Part shown: piece after piece, positions 1-6,159 of the stretch
How positions within the stretch are numbered: position 1 is the first letter of the stretch
Layout: each line of letters starts with the position of its first letter
From: CAYZBF01 sp964476585
Lineage (GTDB): Bacteria > Hydrothermota > UBA3072
Assembly: GCA_964476585.1 (NCBI GenBank)
Contig: CAYZBF010000050.1
Location: 1 to 6,848 of the forward strand
Reading direction: 5' to 3'
DNA: 6,848 bases
The notes under the pieces: generated by a model
What the model saw: the letters and a program-made list of their open reading frames with translations, nothing else
What the model was told of the DNA's origin: nothing
Database searches by the model: none
Program-made: the position numbers and the translations under genes

Positions 1-15
1 GATGTATCACAAATT

Positions 16-822
16 TTATTCACAAAATAGCGTTATATTTCCTTGGGAAAAATCTATCGTCTTTTTATTAACAGGTGTTATCTTATATGCAAAGGATTTT
101 ATAAATTCAATTAAATCGAAAGCTGTGAAACCGAAACTTTCTAATTGACTAGGATGTACTTCAATAAGGATCGCCGGGTGTTCATTTTGCAACGTTGTTT
201 TCATACCTCTTAAAGTATTCACTTCCGCCCCTTCAACATCAATTTTAACCAAATTAATGTTATCTATTACTTGCTTTAATCTCCAATTATCGAAAACTTT
301 CATTTCTACCAAAATGTCATTTTTGCATAAAGTTTTCTTTGAAGGATTTATTTTCGACTTAATAAAAGGGTCTTCCAAACACACATGACCTGACTTGTCG
401 AATAAGGCAAAGGAGAAGGTTTTCACATTATTTAATTTATTAATTTTGATATTTTTATCTAAATACCATTTTGCCTTTGGTATAGGTTCAAAAGAATATA
501 CCCTCCCTTTTGGACCAACAATTTTTGCAAAAAGAAGGGTGTAATATCCTATGTCAGCCCCAATGTCAAGGACTGTCATATCTGGTTTAATCCATGATGA
601 GATAAATTTTGTGGCGTCTGGCTCCCAAACTCTTTCGAGGAAAATCGACCTCCCAATTAGAGATTTTCGTGGGTTTCTAACTAAAATTTTCATATCATTC
701 CATGGTAAAACTAGATCTTTATCAGGGATTTGTTTTAATATAGCATTTTGACACAATCTTCGAAATAATGATAAAGGATTCTTTCTAAATCCAAGGGCCT
801 TAGCTATTGATTTAATATTCAT
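16..822 (-). CDS. FkbM-family SAM-dependent methyltransferase
   Basis: Predicted soluble SAM-dependent methyltransferase of the FkbM family, whose members O-methylate sugars or polyketide hydroxyls and are frequent in polysaccharide loci. Seen in the 268-residue product: the SAM-binding motif I VLDIGADIGYYT at residues 84-95 (the family usually has GAN where this has GAD), the acidic post-II element SFEP at 110-113, the family signature KIDVEGAE at 193-200, and EVHP at 221-224. The length is normal for the family and both ends are inside the window. I see no signal peptide or membrane segment. The ATG is supported by GGAGG on the minus strand at 831-827, with a 4-nt spacer. The gene is transcribed away from the other six genes from its own promoter. 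The family call is firm; the acceptor is unknown, and sugar O-methylation is inferred from the neighbours. Confidence 0.93.
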   Translation of the reverse strand: MNIKSIAKALGFRKNPLSLFRRLCQNAILKQIPDKDLVLPWNDMKILVRNPRKSLIGRSIFLERVWEPDATKFISSWIKPDMTVLDIGADIGYYTLLFAKIVGPKGRVYSFEPIPKAKWYLDKNIKINKLNNVKTFSFALFDKSGHVCLEDPFIKSKINPSKKTLCKNDILVEMKVFDNWRLKQVIDNINLVKIDVEGAEVNTLRGMKTTLQNEHPAILIEVHPSQLESFGFTAFDLIEFIKSFAYKITPVNKKTIDFSQGNITLFCE

Positions 823-859
823 ATTGCCTCCAATATAGAACCATATTTTCTAATATCTA

Positions 860-887
860 ATCATATTGAAAGAAGAAAGATAGTCAA
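860..887 (-). promoter_or_regulatory. Sigma70-type promoter for the FkbM methyltransferase gene
   Basis: Read on the minus strand, a -35 box TTGACT (887-882, 5 of 6 consensus bases) is followed after 16 nt by a -10 box TATGAT (865-860, 5 of 6). Transcription would start near 853, giving a leader of about 30 nt that contains the GGAGG site at 831-827. Position, spacing and match are all good. This is a sequence prediction only. Confidence 0.7.
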
Positions 888-913
888 TAACAAAAGGTAA
901 TGTTATATAATTC

Positions 914-1051
914 GTGTAAAAATGGGTGGCATAGGCCCAGATTTATAATAAGGTAAGAGAACAAAAGGGAGTAAAGAAAGACTGGGCTTACTAATAGTGA
1001 CATAAGATATTTAGGGAAAGAGGTAGCATAAGCCACTTGATACTTTTACAC
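914..1051. repeat. Degenerate inverted-repeat element, possible IS256-like relic or MITE
   Basis: The left arm (914-936) starts GTGTAAAA and continues with GTGGC at 926-930. The right arm (1026-1051) read in reverse complement also gives GTGTAAAA (1051-1044) and then GTGGC (1036-1032), with 4 nt versus 7 nt between the blocks. A further inner pair, GCCCAG (935-940) and CTGGGC (982-987), is also inverted. From memory, IS256-family ends carry a TATAATTGTGTAAAAG-like core; the left flank here reads TATAATTC directly before GTGTAAAA. There is room for only about 90 nt between the arms, so no transposase is present. It could be a miniature or internally deleted element, or a chance or regulatory inverted repeat. 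The outer boundaries are not certain and I see no clear target-site duplication. Confidence 0.4.
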
Positions 1052-1113
1052 AAAAATTGGGACTTGATTTTTTCTATTTTTATTGCTAAATATAGTTTTC
1101 ATATGTTTTTTTC

Positions 1114-1141
1114 TTGAAAATGGGTTTGAACTTGCTAACAT
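1114..1141 (+). promoter_or_regulatory. Candidate promoter for the plus-strand gene cluster
   Basis: TTGAAA (1114-1119) and TAACAT (1136-1141) are separated by 16 nt, a usable but weak sigma70 arrangement (the -10 box matches 4 of 6 bases). A perfect TATAAT at 1152-1157 exists, but it would start transcription at or after the Shine-Dalgarno sequence, so it is a poor candidate for this gene. The choice is uncertain. Confidence 0.35.
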
Positions 1142-1149
1142 TGTTCAAA
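1125..1149. promoter_or_regulatory. Palindrome TTTGAAC-N11-GTTCAAA, possible operator
   Basis: Perfect 7-bp arms, TTTGAAC at 1125-1131 and GTTCAAA at 1143-1149, are separated by 11 nt. The palindrome lies 10 nt upstream of the GGGAGG site of the first plus-strand gene and overlaps the candidate promoter's spacer and -10 box. The form fits a binding site for a dimeric regulator. It could also fold as a leader hairpin if transcription starts further upstream. It is not followed by a T-run, so it is not a terminator. Confidence 0.45.
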
Positions 1150-1156
1150 AATATAA

Positions 1157-1900
1157 TTGGGAGGAATAATATACAAAAACCACGAGGAATTCTACAAAAA
1201 ATACTGGAGAATTAGAGGACGAAATAAAAGGATACATACATTAGAAGGAATGTGGATTCCTGAACGAATTGAAATTGCTATAAAAATGATTGATAGAAAT
1301 AGTAAAAACGATAAAAAAATTTCAATACTGGATATTGGATGTGGAGAAGGAGTATTAGGTAAACTTCTTAAAGAACTAGCTCCAAAAAAGCACGAAATCT
1401 TCGGCACTGATATAGCTTCCACGGCGTTAAAATACGCAAAAGAATTCTATGATGGAGTATATTGCGTCGACATTGAAAAAGAAGAATTTATTACTACCCT
1501 TCAGAGAAAGAATTTTGACTTTATCATCGCGCTAGAAGTTCTTGAGCATTTATATAAACCTGAAAATGTTCTTAAACAATGTTATAAGATTCTAAAGGAA
1601 GATGGTTATTTTATCTCTTCTTTTCCTAATATTGCTTGGTATAAATATAGAATAGATATGTTAAAGGGCAATTATCCAAAGAATTATCTTTTATTCCCTG
1701 GTGAACATATTCAAAATTTTACATTACATTCATTCTATAGATTGTTGAGAGAAAACGGCTTTTCTCCCAACGAGATAGGTGGTCAATTCATCTTTCCAAG
1801 AATTTTTAAACCTAAAAAGGTCTTTACATCTCTATTTAAGAAGTTCCCCAACTTATTTGGTTACCAAATTGTTGTTAAATCTAAAAAAAGAAAGAGTTAA
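1157..1900 (+). CDS. MetW-like class I SAM-dependent methyltransferase
   Basis: Predicted cytoplasmic class I methyltransferase. Numbered from the TTG at 1157 (247 residues), it shows motif I ILDIGCGEG at 57-65, the acidic residue of motif II in GTDIA (83-87), and motif IV-V FDFIIALEVLEH at 120-131. The stretch ISSFPNIAWYKYRIDMLKG at 153-171 and the VDIEKEE element at 104-110 recall MetW, a methionine-biosynthesis protein, but the setting is a glycan cluster, so sugar or chain-end methylation is more likely. The tail is lysine-rich. The start is doubtful: a stop codon directly precedes TTG 1157, the Shine-Dalgarno sequence lies inside this frame, and the next ATG (1250, residue 32) would remove the region EEFYKKYWRIRGRNKRIH. 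An ATA start at 1169 fits best by spacing. It is the first plus-strand gene and ends 5 nt before the next. Confidence 0.85.
   Translation: MGGIIYKNHEEFYKKYWRIRGRNKRIHTLEGMWIPERIEIAIKMIDRNSKNDKKISILDIGCGEGVLGKLLKELAPKKHEIFGTDIASTALKYAKEFYDGVYCVDIEKEEFITTLQRKNFDFIIALEVLEHLYKPENVLKQCYKILKEDGYFISSFPNIAWYKYRIDMLKGNYPKNYLLFPGEHIQNFTLHSFYRLLRENGFSPNEIGGQFIFPRIFKPKKVFTSLFKKFPNLFGYQIVVKSKKRKS
1159..1164 (+). promoter_or_regulatory. Strong Shine-Dalgarno site lying inside the nominal reading frame
   Basis: GGGAGG here is the best ribosome binding site near the MetW-like gene, but it overlaps the only TTG start (1157-1159). The in-frame codons downstream are ATA (1166), ATA (1169) and TAC (1172). ATA at 1169 sits 4 nt after GGAGG, exactly the spacing used by the FkbM gene's ATG. 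This suggests either a non-standard ATA start or an ATG mutated to ATA. Confidence 0.6.
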
Positions 1901-1905
1901 AAACC

Positions 1906-2583
1906 ATGAGACCAGGAACACTATTACGTTGGAATGCTTTAAAAAACATTTTAATCCGGGAAATTGAAGATAACTCAATTATTCTTGATATTGGTGGCTA
2001 TGATGGTTATATTTCTTATCAAATTAACAATATGTTTTCTAACCTCGAGATTATAGTTGTGGATTTAGATAAATCAGGGCTGACAAGCGCCAACAAGAGA
2101 GGACTAAAAACCTTATATGCATCCACTCTTAAACTACCCTTAGAGAATAATTCAGTTGATGCCGTGTTTTGCCTTGACTTAATAGAACATGTTAAAGAAG
2201 ATTATATTGTAATTAAAGAAATCTCCAGGGTTTTGAAACAGAATGGCAAAGTTATTTTAACCACTCCTTCGCAAAACGGAGTATCCTTTCCATTTCTAAG
2301 TAAAGAAAGAATTGACATTATTAATAAAGAGTGGGGGCATGCTCGTAAAGGTTATTCTCTAAAAGATATTAATGAATTATTTAAAGATGCTGGCTTAATC
2401 GTTGAAAAAACGAATAAATATTTTAATCTTTTTACAAGATTTATATATCGTTTTAGCATTCTTTCAAATATTCCCTTGCGAGGGAGAGGTCTACTGTATC
2501 GACTTATATTAAAATTAGAGCCATATGTAAAATATGGTGCGGAGGAGCATATAATAGTTGGGGAAAAGGTAAACTCTTCATGA
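1906..2583 (+). CDS. Class I SAM-dependent methyltransferase (Methyltransf_11 type)
   Basis: A 225-residue predicted SAM methyltransferase. Motif I reads ILDIGGYDG (26-34), where the usual pattern is GxGxG, so the middle glycine is tyrosine. VVDLD (51-55) supplies the acidic ribose-binding residue. LPLENNSVDAVFCLDLIEHV (77-96) and the GKVILTTPS strand (114-122) are typical of the Methyltransf_11 group, as is the WGHARKGYS-loop-helix region (143-151), seen in many methyltransferases of polysaccharide loci. The ATG follows the previous stop by 5 nt with only a weak purine-rich site upstream (AAAGAAAGAG, 1887-1896), so translation is probably coupled. Its stop overlaps the next start as ATGA. 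The substrate is not predictable; a sugar or lipid-linked glycan is inferred from context. It is not a close repeat of the preceding methyltransferase. Confidence 0.88.
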   Translation: MRPGTLLRWNALKNILIREIEDNSIILDIGGYDGYISYQINNMFSNLEIIVVDLDKSGLTSANKRGLKTLYASTLKLPLENNSVDAVFCLDLIEHVKEDYIVIKEISRVLKQNGKVILTTPSQNGVSFPFLSKERIDIINKEWGHARKGYSLKDINELFKDAGLIVEKTNKYFNLFTRFIYRFSILSNIPLRGRGLLYRLILKLEPYVKYGAEEHIIVGEKVNSS

Positions 2584-3824
2584 AAATCGCGTTTATTGTC
2601 GGTCCATTCCCTACATTATCTGAGACTTTTATACTTAATCAAATTACTGGATTGATTGATAGAGGACACACTGTGGATATTTTTTCAAGATGGAAGGGGA
2701 ATGAATCTAAGGTCCATCCTGATGTTAAAGAATATGAACTTATGAACCGAACTTACTATCGTCCGAAACTGCCACATAACAAAATCTTAAGAGTTATGAA
2801 AGCTATCAGGCTTTTAATTACTAACTTTCATAAGAATCCAGGAGGTATCGTAAAGTCTTTGAATATTATGAGGTTCGGAAAGAGAGCACTTTTTCTTAGT
2901 CTGTTCTATGATATTCTTCCTTTTCTGGATAAAAAATCTTATGATATTATTCACTGTCATTTCGGACCTTACGGGAATCTTGGGGTGTTGCTCAGAGAAC
3001 TTGGGGTTATCAAAGGTAAAATAATTACCGCATTCCATGGATACGACATGGCGATTCTTAAAAATCGAGGAGAAAATATTTATAATTTCCTTTTCGAGAA
3101 AGGAGATTTATTCCTACCCATAAGTGAACGATGGAAAAGGGAACTGTTGGAATTTGGATGTGATGAGCAAAAGGTCATCGTTCATAGGATGGGAGTAGAT
3201 ACTTCGAAATTTAATTTTTCCAAACGGGAAAAAAGAGACACCATACGTTTATTAACAGTAGCCAGGTTGATAGAGAAGAAGGGGGTAGAATTTGGGATTC
3301 GAGCCGTTGCGAAAGTGCTTAAAAGGTACTCGGCAATTGAATATAAAATCGCGGGTGATGGTGAATTAAGAAACAAAATTGAAGAATTAATAGAAGACCT
3401 AAAGATTGGAGAGAAAGTTAGGCTTCTGGGTTGGCAACAACTGAATGAAATCAAGGAGTTAATGCAAGAAGCCGATATACTGTTAGCTCCAAGTGTAACG
3501 AGTGTGAGCAGTGAGCAAGAAGGAATTCCAGTGGTTTTAATGGAAGCCTTAGCAACAGGCCTTCCAGTAATTTCAACACAACATAGCGGCATCCCGGAAC
3601 TGGTGCAGGATGGTAAATCGGGCTTTCTCGCCCACGAGCGAGATGTGGATGCATTAGCAGAAAGATTGGAATACTTAATTGAACATCCGGAGATTTGGCC
3701 AGAAATGGGTCGAGCTGGAAGAGAACAGGTAGAGGAAAATTATGATATTGATAAGTTGAATGAACAACTGGTAGAAATTTATCAGAAGTTATTGGAAGGA
3801 GAAGAGATTGTTGGGTTATTATGA
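2580..3824 (+). CDS. GT4-family glycosyltransferase, WcaL-like
   Basis: A 414-residue GT-B fold glycosyltransferase resembling WcaL/AmsK, enzymes of colanic acid and amylovoran assembly that transfer a sugar from a nucleotide donor to a lipid-linked intermediate at the inner face of the membrane. The N-terminus MKIAFIVGPFPTLSETFILN (1-20) carries the family's SETFI signature. IIHCHFGPYG (123-132) and FHGYD (152-156) belong to the acceptor domain. TVARLIEKKG (226-235) supplies the R and K usually involved in donor phosphate binding. E314-x7-E322 with the GLPVISTQHSGIPELV segment (327-342) is the GT4 donor motif. Length is normal. The start overlaps the previous stop (ATGA), with AAGG at 2566-2569. 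Base composition rises from about 30-33% GC in the first half (sampled at 2761-2940) to 50-55% GC at 3541-3660. The family is secure; sugar and linkage are unknown. Confidence 0.93.
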   Translation: MKIAFIVGPFPTLSETFILNQITGLIDRGHTVDIFSRWKGNESKVHPDVKEYELMNRTYYRPKLPHNKILRVMKAIRLLITNFHKNPGGIVKSLNIMRFGKRALFLSLFYDILPFLDKKSYDIIHCHFGPYGNLGVLLRELGVIKGKIITAFHGYDMAILKNRGENIYNFLFEKGDLFLPISERWKRELLEFGCDEQKVIVHRMGVDTSKFNFSKREKRDTIRLLTVARLIEKKGVEFGIRAVAKVLKRYSAIEYKIAGDGELRNKIEELIEDLKIGEKVRLLGWQQLNEIKELMQEADILLAPSVTSVSSEQEGIPVVLMEALATGLPVISTQHSGIPELVQDGKSGFLAHERDVDALAERLEYLIEHPEIWPEMGRAGREQVEENYDIDKLNEQLVEIYQKLLEGEEIVGLL

Positions 3825-3876
3825 TAATTTAAGTTTTTTTGAAAAGCAAGAATGTCAATGGAGCTTTGGCTAAGTT

Positions 3877-4944
3877 ATGAGGAATATAAGGCTAACTTCT
3901 AATAAAAAAGGGCTTGCGTTCATATTAGAATATTTCATTGATGGGATGCTTAAAAGCCTAATAAAAGAAGTGATAGTCAAGTTTGCTAATGTGCACAAAA
4001 AGGGCTCGAAGAAAGACATATTTGTATTCGTAACAAGAAGAAGTGGCTCAACCTGGATTATGGAACTAATCTCTTCACAACCGGGAATTAAGTATTCTGC
4101 CGAGCCACTTTATCTCCCTCGCTGGAATTTTTACAAACAAAAACTACCCCAAAAACGGGATTCTAAATTTATTCATTTAGACAAAAGCGAAGAAAAAATC
4201 CTGAAGAGTTATTTTTCAAGGATATTGAATGGCGAAATACAGGTATCACCACCCTGGAATATTTTTGATAAGGATTATAATTTTTTCACGAATAGATATG
4301 TGGTGAAAATTTGCAATGGGCTTTCCCTCATCAACTGGTTTGAGGAAAATTTTGATATCCAAATTGTATATTTAGTGCGCCATCCAATCTCGACATCTTT
4401 ATCCATTATCAATCAGGGCTGGCCTGATACCACTGATGCATTCTTGAATAATGAATTCTTCAGGGAAAACTATTTAGACAGTGAACAATTGGAGTTCGCA
4501 AGGGATGTAAAGAGACATGGTTCAAGACTTCAGTCTTTGGTCCTTGAATGGTGTCTGGAAAATCTGGTACCACTTCGTTCGATTCAACGAAGAGATAAAG
4601 ATTGGATTGTCATTACCTATGAGGAGTTAGTCATGAACCCGGAGAAAGTCATAGATTTATTGTATGACAAATTGGACCTTGAAGATAAGAATAAAATGAT
4701 TCTGAAAGCATCTCAACCCTCAAAGTCAACGACTAAACAATCAGCCGAACGTATAGAAGAGAGAGACGTCCATTTTATTTTGAATAGATGGAAGAATCAG
4801 GTTTCCGATGAAGAGGAAAAAGAGATTTTTGAAATCCTTACAAAGTTTGGCATTGATGCGTACAGGTTGGGTTCTTCTGTTCCTAATGAATCACTCCTTA
4901 ATTTCCCTGTTCATATTCCAAAGCAGCAAGAGACAGATGAATAA
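3877..4944 (+). CDS. PAPS-dependent sulfotransferase, carbohydrate type
   Basis: A 355-residue sulfotransferase predicted to move sulfate from PAPS to a hydroxyl or amine. The 5'-phosphosulfate loop is TRRSGSTW (53-60), followed by MELISSQPG and the AEPLYL segment (75-80). This RSGS-EL-P-EPL pattern, with arginine where cytosolic enzymes have PKSGTTW, recalls carbohydrate sulfotransferases. The 3'-phosphate site is IVYLVRHPISTSLS (163-176), with R168 and S176 at the usual spacing of eight. TYEELVMNPEKVIDLLYDKL (247-266) is the conserved helix region near the C-terminal part. The gap to the preceding gene is 52 nt (3825-3876), with a T7 run but no stable hairpin, so co-transcription is likely. 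GGAG at 3860-3863 is 13 nt from the ATG, a long spacing, so the start is moderately sure. It overlaps the next gene by 8 nt. A glycan target is inferred from the neighbours and the motif type. Confidence 0.9.
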   Translation: MRNIRLTSNKKGLAFILEYFIDGMLKSLIKEVIVKFANVHKKGSKKDIFVFVTRRSGSTWIMELISSQPGIKYSAEPLYLPRWNFYKQKLPQKRDSKFIHLDKSEEKILKSYFSRILNGEIQVSPPWNIFDKDYNFFTNRYVVKICNGLSLINWFEENFDIQIVYLVRHPISTSLSIINQGWPDTTDAFLNNEFFRENYLDSEQLEFARDVKRHGSRLQSLVLEWCLENLVPLRSIQRRDKDWIVITYEELVMNPEKVIDLLYDKLDLEDKNKMILKASQPSKSTTKQSAERIEERDVHFILNRWKNQVSDEEEKEIFEILTKFGIDAYRLGSSVPNESLLNFPVHIPKQQETDE

Positions 4945-6091
4945 AAAAGCGATATTTGGAGCATTCTTTCATTGGGATTCTTTTATTCATATAGGGAGCC
5001 ACCAATATGCCAAACAATTTGCCCGAAACGGATATAAAGTAGCATATATCTCTGAACCTATTTCACCTCTCCATTATATTTTTGCTAAAGAGAGAAAACC
5101 ATTAAAAGAGAAAACTCGAGTCTGGTATAGGGGGGGTAAGTGGGTAGAAGATGGAAAAATATGGACATATGTTCCCTTTACTCTTATACCTGTTCATAGA
5201 AGATCCTTTTTAATGAGTCGATGGATTGTTGAAAATAGCAATCGTATTACATTACCATATATAGGTAACATGCTTAAAAGAAATAATTTTAAGGAAGTAG
5301 ATGTACTCTTCCTTGATGAAGCGCAGAGGTATCTTCTTGATTTAGGTATCCATAAGAAAAGTGTTTATCGAATCCATGATGATATTACCCATCTTAAAGA
5401 CTTTCCCACTTTGTTTAAACGTCAAGAAGAAGTGATTCAAAGGGTAAATTTAGTAATAGTTGTTTCTAAACTATTAGAGTCAGTGGCAGAAGATTTAGGA
5501 GCAAAAGAAGTTCTGTATCTTCCAAACGCTGTAGATTTTGAGCATTTTCACATGGGCTTAGATACCTTGCCTGCAGAATACAAAAATATTCCTTCCCCAA
5601 GGATTATCTATGTAGGATCGATTTCTTACTGGTTTGATGTAGATTTAGTGGTGTTTGCAGCTAAAAAATTGCCAGATGTTTCTTTTATTTTGATAGGTAA
5701 GCCAGGAATTGAACTCTCAAAACTTGCTTCTCTTTCTAATGTTTATATACTGGGAATCCGTAATTATGAAATACTCCCGCAGTATCTTAAAAATGCCGAT
5801 GTTGGAATTATACCTTTTAGACTTATTCGTTTCACTAAAGCCAGCCATCCAAATAAACTTTATTATTACATGGCTTGTGGCCTTCCTGTAGTTTCTACAA
5901 AGTGGAAAGAATTGGAGTATATAAAAAGCCCAACTTACTTAGCGTCAAATAAAGAGGATTTCGTAGAATTCCTTAAGAAAGCGTTGAATGACAATGATAA
6001 GGATAAATACATCAGATTTGCTAAAGCGAATTCCTGGGGAAAGAGATATGAAAAACTCATGGAAGTTCTTTACCCTGACGGAGGAGATTAA
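4937..6091 (+). CDS. GT-B glycosyltransferase, TuaH-like
   Basis: A 384-residue GT-B glycosyltransferase resembling TuaH, a putative transferase of teichuronic acid synthesis. The N-terminal GAFFHWDSFIHIGSHQYAKQ (8-27) is the typical start of these proteins. YRIHDD (144-149) and VIVVSKLL (173-180) end the acceptor domain, and LYLPNAVDFEHF (193-204) leads into the donor domain with IIYVGSISYWFD (223-234). The donor motif HPNKLYYYMACGLPVVST (304-321) has Y310 where relatives usually have Glu (KLYEYLA). I chose ATG 4937 because it starts the conserved N-terminus and overlaps the sulfotransferase by only 8 nt. An upstream in-frame ATG at 4808 would add 43 residues encoded wholly inside the sulfotransferase gene, so I reject it. 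A G7 run (5130-5136) lies in codons 65-67. Activity is likely but the glutamate change leaves some doubt. Confidence 0.87.
   Translation: MNKKAIFGAFFHWDSFIHIGSHQYAKQFARNGYKVAYISEPISPLHYIFAKERKPLKEKTRVWYRGGKWVEDGKIWTYVPFTLIPVHRRSFLMSRWIVENSNRITLPYIGNMLKRNNFKEVDVLFLDEAQRYLLDLGIHKKSVYRIHDDITHLKDFPTLFKRQEEVIQRVNLVIVVSKLLESVAEDLGAKEVLYLPNAVDFEHFHMGLDTLPAEYKNIPSPRIIYVGSISYWFDVDLVVFAAKKLPDVSFILIGKPGIELSKLASLSNVYILGIRNYEILPQYLKNADVGIIPFRLIRFTKASHPNKLYYYMACGLPVVSTKWKELEYIKSPTYLASNKEDFVEFLKKALNDNDKDKYIRFAKANSWGKRYEKLMEVLYPDGGD
5130..5136 (+). repeat. G7 homopolymer inside the TuaH-like glycosyltransferase gene
   Basis: Seven consecutive G bases occur in an otherwise AT-rich gene, covering codons AGG GGG GGT (Arg65-Gly66-Gly67). 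A slip of one base would truncate the protein early. Short G-tracts cause phase variation in surface-glycan genes of some bacteria, but those are usually eight or more bases long. Phase variation is an inference. Confidence 0.5.
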
Positions 6092-6145
6092 GCGGTAACG
6101 TATCCGTGGAGTTTCATAAGGAAGTGAAGTCAAGAAGGAGAGAGT

Positions 6146-6150
6146 AGGAG
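6146..6150 (+). promoter_or_regulatory. Shine-Dalgarno site for the last methyltransferase gene
   Basis: AGGAG is 9 nt before the ATG at 6160. A second AGGAG lies 10 nt upstream (6136-6140), within a long purine-rich stretch (about 6119-6154). The 68-nt gap from the preceding gene holds no clear promoter or terminator hairpin, so this gene is probably part of the same transcript. Confidence 0.6.
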
Positions 6151-6159
6151 AAGATTAAT

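Larger units (their letters stand above)
823..1156. other. Divergent intergenic region, no gene
   Basis: This 334-nt region separates the minus-strand FkbM gene from the plus-strand gene set. I find no convincing coding sequence on either strand. It holds the FkbM promoter near its left end, a degenerate inverted-repeat element in the middle (914-1051), T-rich sequence at about 1066-1113, and a palindrome next to the plus-strand start (1125-1149). It is the likely control region for both transcription directions. Confidence 0.75.

Noticed and set aside
551..751. Plus-strand open frame of 66 codons
   Set aside because: It lies antisense within the FkbM methyltransferase gene, has no recognisable domain, and is explained as a shadow of that gene.
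1152..1157. Perfect TATAAT as the main -10 box for the plus-strand genes
   Set aside because: Transcription would begin at about the Shine-Dalgarno site, leaving it out of or at the very end of the RNA, and no -35 box lies at 16-18 nt.
3182..3654. Minus-strand open frames opposite the WcaL-like gene
   Set aside because: They mirror a well-supported glycosyltransferase and show no domain or ribosome binding evidence of their own.
3816..3840. AT-rich ATTATGATAAT palindrome followed by T7, as a terminator after the WcaL-like gene
   Set aside because: The stem would be AT-only and short, and it overlaps the stop codon of the gene; too weak for an intrinsic terminator.
3852..3902. A 16-codon open frame (starting MSMELW) overlapping the sulfotransferase start, as a leader peptide
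   Set aside because: There is no good ribosome binding site and no regulatory feature such as codon runs or attenuator hairpins.
4808..4936. Upstream in-frame ATG at 4808 as the start of the TuaH-like glycosyltransferase
   Set aside because: It would add 43 residues encoded fully inside the sulfotransferase gene, with no family similarity; the conserved N-terminus begins at ATG 4937.
5945..6133. Minus-strand open frame of 62 codons at the end of the TuaH-like gene
   Set aside because: It is antisense to a conserved coding region with no supporting start signal or domain.
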